Shown: positions 32,932 to 42,742 of the stretch, one piece after another | Position numbering within the stretch: position 1 is the stretch's first letter | Layout: every line of letters begins with the position of its first letter | DNA from: Chitinivibrio alkaliphilus ACht1 | GTDB taxonomy: Bacteria > Fibrobacterota > Chitinivibrionia > Chitinivibrionales > Chitinivibrionaceae | Assembly: GCF_000474745.1 (NCBI RefSeq) | Contig: NZ_ASJR01000006.1 | Location: forward strand, 1-64,000 | Direction: 5' to 3' | DNA: 64,000 nt | The notes under the pieces: model-generated | The model's input: only the letters and a program-made list of their open reading frames with translations | What the model was told of the DNA's origin: nothing | The model's database searches: none | Program-made: the position numbers and the translations under genes

Positions 32932-34256
32932 AGCGTTCTATTATTTTCCTTTAAGGTCTGTTTACCAAGTTTAATTGCATGGACAATATTAATTTTTGAC
33001 GGACAGGTAAAGGTACAACATCCGCAATCAATACAGTCAGTAATGTGGGCTTCTTCAAGGGCATCAAACCGTTCGTTCTCAACAAATTTTGCAAAATGAG
33101 AGGGGACGAGCCTCATGGGGCATGCTTTGACACAGTTTCCACAGTTGATGCACGGAGCACTTTGTTGGGCGGGAGTTTTCTCTGGCAGACAGAGAACTCC
33201 CGAGGTTGATTTTAAAATGGGAGCCCGAAGATCAGCAAGGGCAAGTCCCATCATGGGGCCACCGAGTATCACCTTTGATGTTGCCGAAAGATCCGCCTCA
33301 CACTGCGATACGATGTCTTGTACTGGAGTTCCAACGGGGATTCGATAATTTCCCGGTTTCTGCACAGTTGGCCCTGTTACGGTAACAATACGTTCAACAA
33401 GGGGTTTACCAAGAAGAACCGCATCATGGATTGCCTTTGCTGTTCCTGTATTTAAAACCACCGTTTGAACAGCCAAGGGGAGTTTTCCGTGGGGAACTTC
33501 TCTTCCTGTGAGTGCTGAGATAAGTTGCTTTTCTCCTCCTTGGGGATATTTTGTTTCAAGAGGGACAAGCTCTATAAAAGAGTACCGAGATGAGCGCTTT
33601 ATGGCCCGTGAAAGGGCAGATATGGCTTCGGGTTTATTTTTCTCAATGCCGATAATCGTTTGTTCTGTATCAAGAATGCGCTTTGCTATGGCTACACCGT
33701 GGAGAAACTCTTCGGTATTCTCAAGCATGAGTCGATAGTCTGCAGTAAGATAGGGTTCACACTCCGCTGCGTTAATGAGCAAGGTATCTATATTCACGCC
33801 CGGTGGAGGGGTGAGTTTCACCGCCGTGGGAAAACTTGCCCCGCCTTTCCCGATAATACCCGCTTCCGAAATCCGTTGTATTAATACATCTGAAGCAGTT
33901 TCGTGCCAATTATGAATTGGCGGTAAGGTAACTTCGGTGTCGGAAAAGTCGTTCTCTATTTCTACGGTAGTAATGGTATTTCCCGCAGGATGAGGATAGG
34001 TAGCTACCTTGACAACAGTACCCGATATGGAACTATGAACCGGCGCAGAAATCTTTCCCCCTGCTTCACCGATACAGGCTCCTTTGCGTACGGTATCGCC
34101 TTTTTTAACTAAGACGCGAGCAGGAGCCCCAATGTGCATTACCATTGGTATGAATACACGAGCGGGAGCAGGAAAAGTGGTGGTTTTCTCAGTAGCCGTA
34201 TCTTTACAGTCGGGTGGATGTATTCCGCCGCGAAACGTTTTTTTTCTAAAAAACAA
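32928..34256 (-). CDS. rnfC: Rnf complex subunit C
   Basis: The NADH-binding peripheral subunit, 442 residues. It contains IGKGGASFPTAVKL (NADH/FMN site, complex I 51-kDa-like fold), an SLBB region and two [4Fe-4S] motifs CINCGNCVKACP and CIDCGCCTFTCP. A TTG start at 34256 has GGAG seven bases upstream. It is the first gene of rnfCDGEAB, the gene order usual in clostridia and related anaerobes; the DJ-1 gene sits just upstream. Confidence 0.95.
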   Translation of the reverse strand: MFFRKKTFRGGIHPPDCKDTATEKTTTFPAPARVFIPMVMHIGAPARVLVKKGDTVRKGACIGEAGGKISAPVHSSISGTVVKVATYPHPAGNTITTVEIENDFSDTEVTLPPIHNWHETASDVLIQRISEAGIIGKGGASFPTAVKLTPPPGVNIDTLLINAAECEPYLTADYRLMLENTEEFLHGVAIAKRILDTEQTIIGIEKNKPEAISALSRAIKRSSRYSFIELVPLETKYPQGGEKQLISALTGREVPHGKLPLAVQTVVLNTGTAKAIHDAVLLGKPLVERIVTVTGPTVQKPGNYRIPVGTPVQDIVSQCEADLSATSKVILGGPMMGLALADLRAPILKSTSGVLCLPEKTPAQQSAPCINCGNCVKACPMRLVPSHFAKFVENERFDALEEAHITDCIDCGCCTFTCPSKINIVHAIKLGKQTLKENNRTL

Positions 34257-34272
34257 GGAAAATCTCCAGGAT

Positions 34273-34824
34273 TTATGGGGTATAGAGCAGTGCCTTTGCT
34301 AAGGAGCTACTTGTTTCTACATCACAGAGTGTCTCCACAATGGAAAGGGAAAAGGCAAGGGCCGTGGCCGGCCCGCGTGACGTAATTAGAATGCCATCAT
34401 GAACTACGGGGTCAGTCGTATGAGTTCCCGATGAAATACGTTCTTCAATGCCGGGGTAGCAGGTGTATCGTGCAGAACCGATAACCCCTGCTGCATCAAG
34501 GACCTGCGGGGCAGCACAGATTGCACAGCAGAGCTTTTGTCGTCCTGCATGCTGGGCGACCATGTCCAATAGCTCCCTGTTTTCTATCAGGTGCTTTGTG
34601 CCGGGGCCCCCTGGAAGCACTATCGCATCGTAGGTAGTATGGCGTATTTTTTTTACGACCGTATCACAGACGATCTGAACACCGTGAGCGCCGGTTACTT
34701 TTTTCGAGGAGAGCCCTGCCCGGGTAACACCAATACCAGCCCGGTCTAAAACGTCCATGGGAGTAATTGCTTCGATCTCTTCAAAGTTATCAGCGAGGAT
34801 TACTAAGGCTTGTTTCTTCGTCAT
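34273..34824 (-). CDS. DJ-1/PfpI-family protein (YajL-like)
   Basis: A 183-residue class I glutamine amidotransferase-like protein. DNFEEIEAITPMDVLDRAG at the N-terminus holds the conserved Glu, and KLCCAICAAPQVLDAAGV holds the nucleophile-elbow Cys. Known members act as chaperones, deglycases or in oxidative protection; the exact role is debated. GGACGG precedes the ATG. It ends 16 bases before rnfC and might be cotranscribed. Confidence 0.9.
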   Translation of the reverse strand: MTKKQALVILADNFEEIEAITPMDVLDRAGIGVTRAGLSSKKVTGAHGVQIVCDTVVKKIRHTTYDAIVLPGGPGTKHLIENRELLDMVAQHAGRQKLCCAICAAPQVLDAAGVIGSARYTCYPGIEERISSGTHTTDPVVHDGILITSRGPATALAFSLSIVETLCDVETSSSLAKALLYTP

Positions 34825-34886
34825 GGGTTCCGTCCTAAGGCAAGTCTTGTACAGTGAGGGGGAAGTGCCTGCAGATACATACAGTG

Positions 34887-35219
34887 TTAGGTTCGATTTT
34901 TGAATTCTTCAAAATCTTTATATATCGTGATTCGTTGAGGAAGCCGAACAGTCTCGAATATCTTTGATATGGGTTCATTCGCCCCAAAAACGCAGACATA
35001 CCCACCTTTTTGGGAAATACTTTTATGGGCAGTGATAATTTTACCCAAGGCACTTGAATCAAGAAAGGGAACATTTGAAACATCTATGGCAAGAAGGGGA
35101 TGATCCATTTCAAGGGCTTGATCTATTATTTTTTGGAATGTATTTACTTTTTTAATTGTAAAAGCACCGTGCAAGGATGCAACGATCCAATTATTTACCG
35201 TGGTTGTCGAAATTTCCAT
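34887..35219 (-). CDS. STAS-domain anti-sigma factor antagonist
   Basis: A 110-residue STAS-domain protein (SpoIIAA/RsbV-like). The phosphorylatable serine motif is VPFLDSSALGKI, with Ser at about position 56. The ATG at 35219 has GGAGG five bases upstream. Such proteins bind anti-sigma kinases in partner-switching systems; no kinase or phosphatase gene is next to it. It is transcribed between comEC and DJ-1. Confidence 0.88.
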   Translation of the reverse strand: MEISTTTVNNWIVASLHGAFTIKKVNTFQKIIDQALEMDHPLLAIDVSNVPFLDSSALGKIITAHKSISQKGGYVCVFGANEPISKIFETVRLPQRITIYKDFEEFKNRT

Positions 35220-35263
35220 AAGCACCTCCGTTATTCACTGCAAATAATATAATGTGCTCACTC

Positions 35264-37171
35264 CTATTGCAAGATCTTTTGTGACACACCCCGTGGTTCA
35301 CTTGTTTTGAGGAGATCCTTTTGTATGATATGGTGAACCCCGCCCGTGTCGTTCTTGGTGAAACGAATTCGCCCTGTAGCGGTTCGTATGTTCCACTGAG
35401 GAGAAAAGAGTCGTAGAGGTGTATCTGTTGGTTTTTCGTTCTTCGAAAGAGAGTATAACCGATATTTTCCTGGAAACTTTTGCTCTAAGGTCTGCTGTAT
35501 ATTTTCAAGCTTTGTCGGTTCTTGCTCCACAACAAGAGTAATATCGTGCGTAGCACCCTGTTGTACCCATTCCCAGAAGCGGTCTCGATGAATTTGTCGT
35601 GCGGATGTACCGGTAAGGATAATGAGGTTCTTGCCGGGGGATATATAGGTGCTTCCCCTTTCCTTAGTGAAGTGATATGAATTCGCCTCAGACCCTGGAG
35701 CGTAGATGTGAATTGTTGCAAGGAGAAGGGCCAAGCAGATACAGAGTTTTCGTAGTGTGCCCGATGTACCTATGGCACCATAGAGAGCCGTCCATATCAA
35801 TGCGGTGGTAAGACCTATAGAGAGTGGTAATTGAGAAAGAGAGAGCGTATCGGACAGGTATTTCATGAGGTTGAGCGTATTGGCATCGCTGTGAGTCGCA
35901 ATTGATTGCAAGAGGATTCCCATGTTTGTCCAGAGGGGTGTGATAATAAGGGAAAGGATAAAAAGTTGTAGGGTAAGGGTGAGTTGTGGAAGCAGAAGTA
36001 TGTTTGCCCATATTCCTGCTGGGCTAATGCTCTGAAAATGGTATGCTGTGATGGGCCATGTTACGAGGGTTATCACTGGAGGGATACAGAGAAAACCTCC
36101 CAAAGATCGGAGGTGTGAAGGCAGCACCCGTAGTATCCTTTGTGCTGCAATAATAATTGCTGCTGTTGCGCCAAAAGAAAGGTGGAATCCTGCTTGGAAT
36201 AGTTGGATAGGGTCTATCCAGAGAAGTATGAGTGCTGCTATAGAAAGGGTTGATAGCGGGTGTGCAACGCGTCCTACCAAGGGCGCACCGAGATAGACGG
36301 CTGCCATGGTAAGAGCGCGCAGGGTGGCCGCAGAAACACCGACCAACGGTACAAAGGTTCCCAGTATGATAAGGGCCAATGTTCGAACAATGCTTCGAGG
36401 TAAAGGGAGAGGACTGAGGATGGTTGCGATGGTGATAAGGAGCATTCCGATGTGAAGCCCCGAGATGGCCGTAATATGCATTATTCCGTAGGTTGTAAAA
36501 AGTTCTTCGACTTTTTCGGGGAGCCGATAGCGTTGGCGTAAAAGAACCGCTGCATAATAATCTCGATGCGCTACAGAAAGAGCTTCGATACGGTGGCGTA
36601 TATATTGATACAGTGTGGAGAGATGATTTTTGTTTTGGTCAATCGATCTCTCTATTTCTCCCCGTGCCACGATATTCCTACTTCGGAAGAACTTCTTTTC
36701 ATTAAACCCCCATGGGTAGGAAGACGTAGATTGTGGTGGGGTGAGGGTCAGAGATACGGTCCGTTCTTCTCCTGGTGTAAGAGGTTTTTGTATGCTGGGG
36801 AGGTGGATATTTCCGAAGGATGTTCGTACAATTTGGCCATACCGGTATTCTCCCCGATAGAGAGGGGGAGAGTGAAAACGGAGTGTTGTTTCCTGCGAAG
36901 TGTCTACGTCAATATCCTTGATTCCACGAAGATATGCAGCTTCACGGGTGGCATAAACCCCTGCTCCCAAGAGAAAAAAGAGAAGAATGATATGGGGACT
37001 ACGGGGTAAAAGGGAGATAGCAATAAGAGCTCCCGCACCAAGGATGATCCTTGGAATGGGGATAACAAGATGCAGCGTATGGGCTATAATAATACCTGCG
37101 GCAAAAAGTATAGTTGCCACGGGAGGTTTGTAGAAGGTCAATACACTTGTTTTATTCTTCTTTGTGCACAT
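35264..37171 (-). CDS. comEC: ComEC/Rec2-family DNA-uptake channel
   Basis: A 635-residue membrane protein that conducts single-stranded DNA across the inner membrane in natural transformation. The competence domain core is GIMHITAISGLHIGML and the OB-like domain lies near residues 90-180. About ten helices follow. The C-terminal 150 residues replace the usual metallo-beta-lactamase-like domain but show no HxHxDH motif, so this nuclease-like part is reduced or very divergent. No clear ribosome-binding site precedes the ATG. Other competence genes are not in the window. Confidence 0.87.
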   Translation of the reverse strand: MCTKKNKTSVLTFYKPPVATILFAAGIIIAHTLHLVIPIPRIILGAGALIAISLLPRSPHIILLFFLLGAGVYATREAAYLRGIKDIDVDTSQETTLRFHSPPLYRGEYRYGQIVRTSFGNIHLPSIQKPLTPGEERTVSLTLTPPQSTSSYPWGFNEKKFFRSRNIVARGEIERSIDQNKNHLSTLYQYIRHRIEALSVAHRDYYAAVLLRQRYRLPEKVEELFTTYGIMHITAISGLHIGMLLITIATILSPLPLPRSIVRTLALIILGTFVPLVGVSAATLRALTMAAVYLGAPLVGRVAHPLSTLSIAALILLWIDPIQLFQAGFHLSFGATAAIIIAAQRILRVLPSHLRSLGGFLCIPPVITLVTWPITAYHFQSISPAGIWANILLLPQLTLTLQLFILSLIITPLWTNMGILLQSIATHSDANTLNLMKYLSDTLSLSQLPLSIGLTTALIWTALYGAIGTSGTLRKLCICLALLLATIHIYAPGSEANSYHFTKERGSTYISPGKNLIILTGTSARQIHRDRFWEWVQQGATHDITLVVEQEPTKLENIQQTLEQKFPGKYRLYSLSKNEKPTDTPLRLFSPQWNIRTATGRIRFTKNDTGGVHHIIQKDLLKTSEPRGVSQKILQ

Positions 37172-37241
37172 GATGGTTGCAAAAATATGTATCTATGATA
37201 ATATACACGTTGTTGGTAGAAAAATACATACGAGGTAAAAA

Positions 37242-37598
37242 ATGAAAGTATTACTGGTAGATGATTCCAACACCATGCGGAGAATACAGGCAAATCAATT
37301 GAAGCAGCTTGGTGTTGATGATGTCGTTCAGGCGGAAAATGGTAAAGAGGCATTACAAAAATTGTCAGAGAATATGCCCATTGATGTAATGCTTCTTGAC
37401 TGGAATATGCCTGTTATGGACGGGTATGAATGTCTTAAGGCCGTACGCGGAGACAGTACGTATAAAAATGTTCGTATTTTTATGTGTACGTCTGAGTCTG
37501 AGAAGTCAAATGTGGTACAGGCCTTGAAAGCTGGTGCAAACAACTACATCGTGAAGCCCTTTACTCCTGACGTCCTGAAAGAAAAGATCGGTTTATAA
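37242..37598 (+). CDS. CheY-like single-domain response regulator
   Basis: A 118-residue receiver. VDDSNTMRR supplies the acidic metal pair, MLLDWNMPVMDG the phosphorylated Asp (about residue 52), CTSESE the switch Thr/Ser and IVKPF the Lys. A CheY-type chemotaxis output or two-component shuttle is likely. AGG precedes the ATG. It is monocistronic with a strong terminator right behind. Confidence 0.93.
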   Translation: MKVLLVDDSNTMRRIQANQLKQLGVDDVVQAENGKEALQKLSENMPIDVMLLDWNMPVMDGYECLKAVRGDSTYKNVRIFMCTSESEKSNVVQALKAGANNYIVKPFTPDVLKEKIGL

Positions 37599-37645
37599 CA
37601 CGGGAGAGGTACGAGATCTTTCTTCACTCTTTCTTTCTCTGTAAG

Positions 37646-37682
37646 GAGACTGTATATTCTGACATATACAGTCTCTTTTTTT
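37646..37682 (+). terminator. Rho-independent terminator after the CheY-like gene
   Basis: A perfect twelve-base-pair stem (37646-37657 or nearby with 37664-37675), six-base loop and seven Ts. It lies just before the polA start. Confidence 0.9.
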
Positions 37683-37693
37683 GAGGATATGCC

Positions 37694-40387
37694 ATGCCGT
37701 CGCAAGACTTTTTGATATTAGATTCACATGCCTTACTATTTCGCGCCTATTATGCCTTGATCCGAAATCCCCTTATAAACTCAAAGGGAGTGAATACCAG
37801 TGCCTTATTCGGGTTTTCACGATATCTTTTGCATCTGATGGATACCTTTCCGGATGCTCACATTGCTGCGGCCTTTGATTCCCCTGGTCCAACCTTACGG
37901 AAGCAACGATATTCCGAATATAAGGCAAATCGATCAGCGGTTCCCGACGAATTAAAAGAACAGCTCCACCGTTCGCGAGAGCTTACCCAGGCTTTGGGAA
38001 TCCCCTGTTTTCATAAGGAGGGGTATGAGGCGGATGATTTGATCAACGATTTAGCAAAATGGGGGAGTTCCCAGGGGTATACCGTTCGTATTGTTTCAAA
38101 AGATAAAGACCTCATGCAGCTTGTTACAGACTCCATACACCTGTTTGCCCCCGGAAAAAACTACACCTTCGATGATATGGGGCCAGAGCAAGTGTTTGAG
38201 AAAATGGGGGTATATCCCGATCGTATTGTCGATCTTCTTGCCCTTATGGGAGACTCCTCCGACAATATTCCGGGTATCCCCGGTGTTGGCCCCAAGACTG
38301 CTATAAAACTCTTGGAATCATGTGATTCGGTAGATGTGCTTCTGGAGGACCCCAGTCGTGCGCACACAAAAAAAATTGCGGAGAAAGTACGTACACACCG
38401 CGAAGAACTCATCCTTTCCCTTGAGTTAGTTCAGTTTCATCATACGGGCATTACCCTAACTCCGTCCAAAGTTGTTCGTCAAGATCCCGCCCACGGGGAA
38501 ATACAACGTCTCTTCGACGAGTTTGAGTTTTCCAGTTTGTTTACACACCCCTTTTTTCAACGCCATCCTATCACAACAGAATCTGCCCTGAGCTTTTCTA
38601 CAACCATTCTACGTGACCCGGAAGAGTTTGCAAAAATTTGTGCAGACATAGAAACGGAGGGGGTTATCGCCTTCGATACGGAGACAACTTCCTTAGAGTG
38701 TCATGAGGCAGAGCTTGTGGGGTTTTCTCTCGCCTGTTCCTGTGAAGAGGGGTGGTATATTCCTCTGGGGCATGAAAATGGTGAAAATGCTCCGCGTGAG
38801 AAAATACTGCCCTTGTTGCAGGCTCTTTTGGAAAATCCACGTATTGAAATTGTGGGACAAAATCTTAAATATGATATGCAGGTATTATACAAGTATGACA
38901 TTACCATGGAAGGTCCTCTGTTTGATACCATGGTTGCTGCGTATATTCTTGGTCCTGATGATGGTCCGTTCAATCTAGAACATCTTGCTCAGACATGGCT
39001 CTCTTACAGAATGCAACCTATTGAAGATCTCCTTGGATCAAAGCGTACGGGACAGCTCTCTTTTGCTGCGGTGGAGCAGGATGTTGCCGGGGAGTATGCC
39101 GTGGAGGATGTTGTTGTGCCTCTCTGTTTACGCAAGATCTTCATAAAGAAATTGACCGAAATGTCCTTGGAAAATCTCTATTACTCCCTTGAAGCACCTC
39201 TAATTTCTATACTTGCATCTATGGAGTATACCGGCATATATTTAGATGCATCACACCTTGCTCAACTGGAGGATGAATATTGCAAGGGTATGGAAGATCT
39301 CAAGGACGCTGTCTTTACGCAGGCAGGGGAGGAGTTTAATTTAAATTCCCCCAAACAGTTGGGCCATATCTTATTTGAAAAGCTGGGCCTACCCAAGGGG
39401 AAAAAAACAAAGACCGGGTATTCTACTCGGGTTGATATTCTCGAGAAACTGGCTCCTACCTTTCCCATTGTGAAAGATATTCTTGCGTATCGGGAAAAGC
39501 AAAAACTGTATTCAACATATATCCGTGCCCTACCGGAGAAAATATGTGGATGTACGGGACGTGTTCATACCAGTTTTATGCAAACAGGAACCGCCACGGG
39601 GCGACTGTCCAGTAAAAATCCAAATTTGCAGAATATACCTGTGAAGACACCGGAAGGGCGTTTGATTCGTTCTGCCTTTGTTGCAGAAGCTGATCACGTA
39701 CTTCTTGCGGCGGACTATTCACAAATAGAGCTTCGTCTTCTTGCCCACTTCTCACAGGACCCCGTATTACTTGAGGCGTTTCATCGTGGTGCCGATATCC
39801 ACCGGGAAACCGCCGCTGCATTTTTTGATGTTCCCGTGGAATTTGTTTCCGAACAAATGCGTCGCACGGCGAAGATTATTAATTTTGGCTTAATGTACGG
39901 CATGGGGCCATATAAGCTTTCCAATGATCTCAACATTCCCTTTGGGAAGGCTCGTGAGTTTATTCAACGGTATTTCGAGCGTTTCTCAACCATAAAAGAA
40001 TTTATGGATCGGGTGGAATATGAGGCAAAGGACCGGGGATATAGCCAAACCTTACTGGGAAGAAAGCGCTGGATTACCGGTTTTACCGAATCAAATCAGC
40101 ATCTTCGCGACGGAGCACGTCGCCTCGCGGTGAATACTCCCGTCCAAGGAACTGCGGCGGATATTATCAAAAAGGCCATGATTGATATTGCTGCACAACT
40201 TCAGAAAGAATCCTATGATGCTCGTCTTATTCTGCAGGTGCATGATGAACTCGTTTTTGAGGTATTACAAAGGGATGTTCGTGCGGTAGAAGAGTTGGTT
40301 GTAGAAAAAATGAGTAGTGCCGTATCACTTTCTGTACCCTTGGAAGTATCATCTCACTATGCACTAAATTGGAGTGATGCGCATTAG
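37694..40387 (+). CDS. polA: DNA polymerase I
   Basis: An 897-residue enzyme with all three activities. The N-terminal 5'-3' exonuclease has AFDSPGPTLRKQRYSEYKANR and GDSSDNIPGIPGVGPKTA. The 3'-5' proofreading domain keeps FDTETTS, NLKYDMQ and YAVED, so it should be active. The polymerase domain has AADYSQIELRLLAH (motif A), RRTAKIINFGLMYGMG (motif B) and LQVHDELVFE (motif C). Its stop codon overlaps the convergent glycosyltransferase stop. Confidence 0.97.
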   Translation: MPSQDFLILDSHALLFRAYYALIRNPLINSKGVNTSALFGFSRYLLHLMDTFPDAHIAAAFDSPGPTLRKQRYSEYKANRSAVPDELKEQLHRSRELTQALGIPCFHKEGYEADDLINDLAKWGSSQGYTVRIVSKDKDLMQLVTDSIHLFAPGKNYTFDDMGPEQVFEKMGVYPDRIVDLLALMGDSSDNIPGIPGVGPKTAIKLLESCDSVDVLLEDPSRAHTKKIAEKVRTHREELILSLELVQFHHTGITLTPSKVVRQDPAHGEIQRLFDEFEFSSLFTHPFFQRHPITTESALSFSTTILRDPEEFAKICADIETEGVIAFDTETTSLECHEAELVGFSLACSCEEGWYIPLGHENGENAPREKILPLLQALLENPRIEIVGQNLKYDMQVLYKYDITMEGPLFDTMVAAYILGPDDGPFNLEHLAQTWLSYRMQPIEDLLGSKRTGQLSFAAVEQDVAGEYAVEDVVVPLCLRKIFIKKLTEMSLENLYYSLEAPLISILASMEYTGIYLDASHLAQLEDEYCKGMEDLKDAVFTQAGEEFNLNSPKQLGHILFEKLGLPKGKKTKTGYSTRVDILEKLAPTFPIVKDILAYREKQKLYSTYIRALPEKICGCTGRVHTSFMQTGTATGRLSSKNPNLQNIPVKTPEGRLIRSAFVAEADHVLLAADYSQIELRLLAHFSQDPVLLEAFHRGADIHRETAAAFFDVPVEFVSEQMRRTAKIINFGLMYGMGPYKLSNDLNIPFGKAREFIQRYFERFSTIKEFMDRVEYEAKDRGYSQTLLGRKRWITGFTESNQHLRDGARRLAVNTPVQGTAADIIKKAMIDIAAQLQKESYDARLILQVHDELVFEVLQRDVRAVEELVVEKMSSAVSLSVPLEVSSHYALNWSDAH

Positions 40388-41526
40388 ATTGTTTTCTTGA
40401 ACACCTGCTTTTTCCAGGAGAAAGAGCCGAAGACACCGCGAAAGACAGAGTAGAGAACGATGCCGAGTTGCAGAATAGAAGCGGGAATTATGGCCCAGCC
40501 GTGTGCCGGAAGAGATACTTGAAACAGGCGTGCCCCAGGAATAAGAAAAAAAGATTCTCCCACGATCTTTACCATGAGCAGCAGAATGGGGGTGTAGGGC
40601 GACCAAAGGCCTATTATGGCAGGGAGTAGGGAAAGCGGTATTGCAAGATAAAAGAGGAATATCGCTCCTAAGAAAAGCCGCTGCATCGGTGCATAAAACA
40701 CGGTTTTAGATCCCCAGCGGGCACGTTGATTTAAGAGTTCCCGCCAGGTATAGCATGGGGTTGTTTGTACGCGCACATCAGGGGAAAGGCAGAAGTGTAT
40801 TTTTCCTTCTTTTTTCTGCCAGAGATGTTGCAGAAGGAAATCATCATCGCCGGAAACGATACGATGAGTTGTTTCCAGCTTTTCCAGTTGTTCGTACGCC
40901 CTTCTTCGGTAGGCAAGGTTATTTGCATTCGAGCTCAGGGGAAAGCGCGCACCTATTGCGGCTGCCCCAATAATATCATAGGAAAGAAAGTCGACATCTT
41001 GGTATGTCCTAAGAAAAGGGGAACTCTTTTCAGCAAAGGTATAGAAGGTAATACCTTGTACTAAGGCCGTCTTTTCCTCTCTAAAGGGGGCGGTCATGGT
41101 CTCAACCCATCGCGGAGGCACAAGCGCATCAGCATCAGTTTGGAGCAGTATTTCAGAGTGAGATTGACGAATTGCTTCTGTCAAGGCATGTTTTTTCGGG
41201 CATACACCCCCAGGTATGTCATGAATCGTATACGTGGAGAGGTTTTTCATGGTACGCATGTACCGTGCTATTACAGCGGCGGTACCATCTTCAGAACGGT
41301 CGTTGACAATAATAATTTCATTCGGAGGAATACTCTGTTCTTTTAGGGAGTCGAGAAGATGGGGAAGGGTTGTTTCCTCGTTTCGCGCAGCCACTAATAC
41401 GGCTACGGAAGGTAGAGCAGCCCCTTTTTTATGGGAAGGCATTTCAAAATTCTTTTTTCGAAGCCCCCGTGCAAGAAACAGGCATAGGGCGAGATAGATG
41501 AGAGAGAGTATAAGGGGGAGTATCAC
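40384..41526 (-). CDS. Family 2 glycosyltransferase, membrane-bound
   Basis: A 380-residue GT2 enzyme. One N-terminal helix, then the GT-A fold: SVAVLVAARNEETTLPHLL, IIIVNDRSEDGTAAV, DADALVPPRW as the metal-binding Asp motif and a distal DDDFLLQHLW. Two or more C-terminal helices follow. It resembles N-glycan-like or hyaluronan-type transferases acting at the membrane. A GTG start overlaps the PlsC stop. It is the last gene of the six-gene operon starting with the CheB-CheR fusion. Confidence 0.88.
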   Translation of the reverse strand: MILPLILSLIYLALCLFLARGLRKKNFEMPSHKKGAALPSVAVLVAARNEETTLPHLLDSLKEQSIPPNEIIIVNDRSEDGTAAVIARYMRTMKNLSTYTIHDIPGGVCPKKHALTEAIRQSHSEILLQTDADALVPPRWVETMTAPFREEKTALVQGITFYTFAEKSSPFLRTYQDVDFLSYDIIGAAAIGARFPLSSNANNLAYRRRAYEQLEKLETTHRIVSGDDDFLLQHLWQKKEGKIHFCLSPDVRVQTTPCYTWRELLNQRARWGSKTVFYAPMQRLFLGAIFLFYLAIPLSLLPAIIGLWSPYTPILLLMVKIVGESFFLIPGARLFQVSLPAHGWAIIPASILQLGIVLYSVFRGVFGSFSWKKQVFKKTI

Positions 41527-42254
41527 GGTGATACTCCCGCAGCTATTATCGATTGAAGGTGTTCATGAAGCTGAGCCATCTCATCTTTGGTAAGGTTTTG
41601 TGGGTGTACTGGGGCGTGGATTTGTATGGAAACGGTGCTTGGTCTAATGCGGCGTGTTTCTTCAAAAATGCGAAAACTTCCAGAGATACTCACGGGAATA
41701 ATGGGCACCTTTGATTTTGTAGCAAGTTTCATACTTCCTTTCTTAAAATTCCCCACACTTTTCCCTTTGCTTCGTGTTCCCTCTGGAAATATAACCAAGG
41801 GGTTTCCTTGTTGCAGTCGCTGTGCCCCCGTAGTAATAACAGAAAGAGCTTGTCGTGTACTGCTTCGGTCGAGAAACAGCACTCCAATTGCTTGCATCCA
41901 CCATCCAATGAGGGGAGTTTTGCGCAGCTCCTCCTTGGCGATAAAGGCAATATTTTGCGGTACTACCGAAAGGATAAGGGGTATATCAAAAATACCTTGG
42001 TGGTTTGCTATAAGGCAGTATCGGTTATCTTTAGGAAAATGCTCTTTTCCATGTACCTTAACCCGGGTTCCGGTGATGAACAGTAACATACGAGCCCAAA
42101 AGTGAGCAAGAATGGTTGTTAGCCAGATACGTTTCCTATGGAGGTGTAAGATATGTAGAATACCGAGAGGGATAAAAAAGGTGACACTGATGAGCATAAA
42201 AAGAGTAACAAAAAGAAGAAAAAAGAGGGTGTACAGAGATGCGATAACAGGCAT
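41523..42254 (-). CDS. 1-acyl-sn-glycerol-3-phosphate acyltransferase (PlsC family)
   Basis: A 243-residue acyltransferase with one or two N-terminal helices. The HX4D motif is NHQGIFD and the substrate motif IFPEGTRSKGK. It makes phosphatidic acid from lysophosphatidic acid or acylates a related lipid. The ATG at 42254 has AAGGA upstream. The overlap with the glycosyltransferase gene suggests the pair could modify a lipid together. Confidence 0.92.
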   Translation of the reverse strand: MPVIASLYTLFFLLFVTLFMLISVTFFIPLGILHILHLHRKRIWLTTILAHFWARMLLFITGTRVKVHGKEHFPKDNRYCLIANHQGIFDIPLILSVVPQNIAFIAKEELRKTPLIGWWMQAIGVLFLDRSSTRQALSVITTGAQRLQQGNPLVIFPEGTRSKGKSVGNFKKGSMKLATKSKVPIIPVSISGSFRIFEETRRIRPSTVSIQIHAPVHPQNLTKDEMAQLHEHLQSIIAAGVSP

Positions 42255-42267
42255 GGTGGATTCCTTC

Positions 42268-42699
42268 TTATGATTGGGTAATAAGTATTGCACCTACGGT
42301 AATACAGAGGGTGCCCGTAAGTAATTTTATAACAGAAAGGGTTTCATATTCTTTAAATAATATGAGGCTGAGCAATGCGGTAATCAAGGCGTTTGTGGCG
42401 GCAAGAGAGGCAGAGACAGACATGGGGAGATTGAATACCCGTACACTATAGCTCATGAGAAATGTCCCAAGGCCCCAGAATATGCCAACGGAAATCCCCC
42501 CCACAACTCCGCGCAGGGAAAAGGAGGAGGATTCGGGAATAAGAAGGGTTGTGCCCAGACCTGTTCCAAGTACTCCAATGCCCGCAAGAATCAGGAGTCC
42601 TTGCGGTGTGACCCCTTTTTCAAGCACATACTTAATACCCGTAAGGGCAAATCCGATAAGAATGGCCGGAAGAATACCTCCGGCAAAAATGCTTTTCAT
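42268..42699 (-). CDS. Small DMT-type membrane protein
   Basis: A 143-residue protein of about five hydrophobic helices with the look of half an EamA/DMT transporter: GVVGGISVGIFWGLGTFLMS and LAATNALITALLSLILFKE. Such small forms act as dimers. Substrate unknown. It lies 13 bases before the PlsC gene in the same operon. Confidence 0.75.
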   Translation of the reverse strand: MKSIFAGGILPAILIGFALTGIKYVLEKGVTPQGLLILAGIGVLGTGLGTTLLIPESSSFSLRGVVGGISVGIFWGLGTFLMSYSVRVFNLPMSVSASLAATNALITALLSLILFKEYETLSVIKLLTGTLCITVGAILITQS

Positions 42700-42742
42700 T
42701 CGATTCCTCCAAGGGTGGCCACGGGGAATATATATTATTCAC

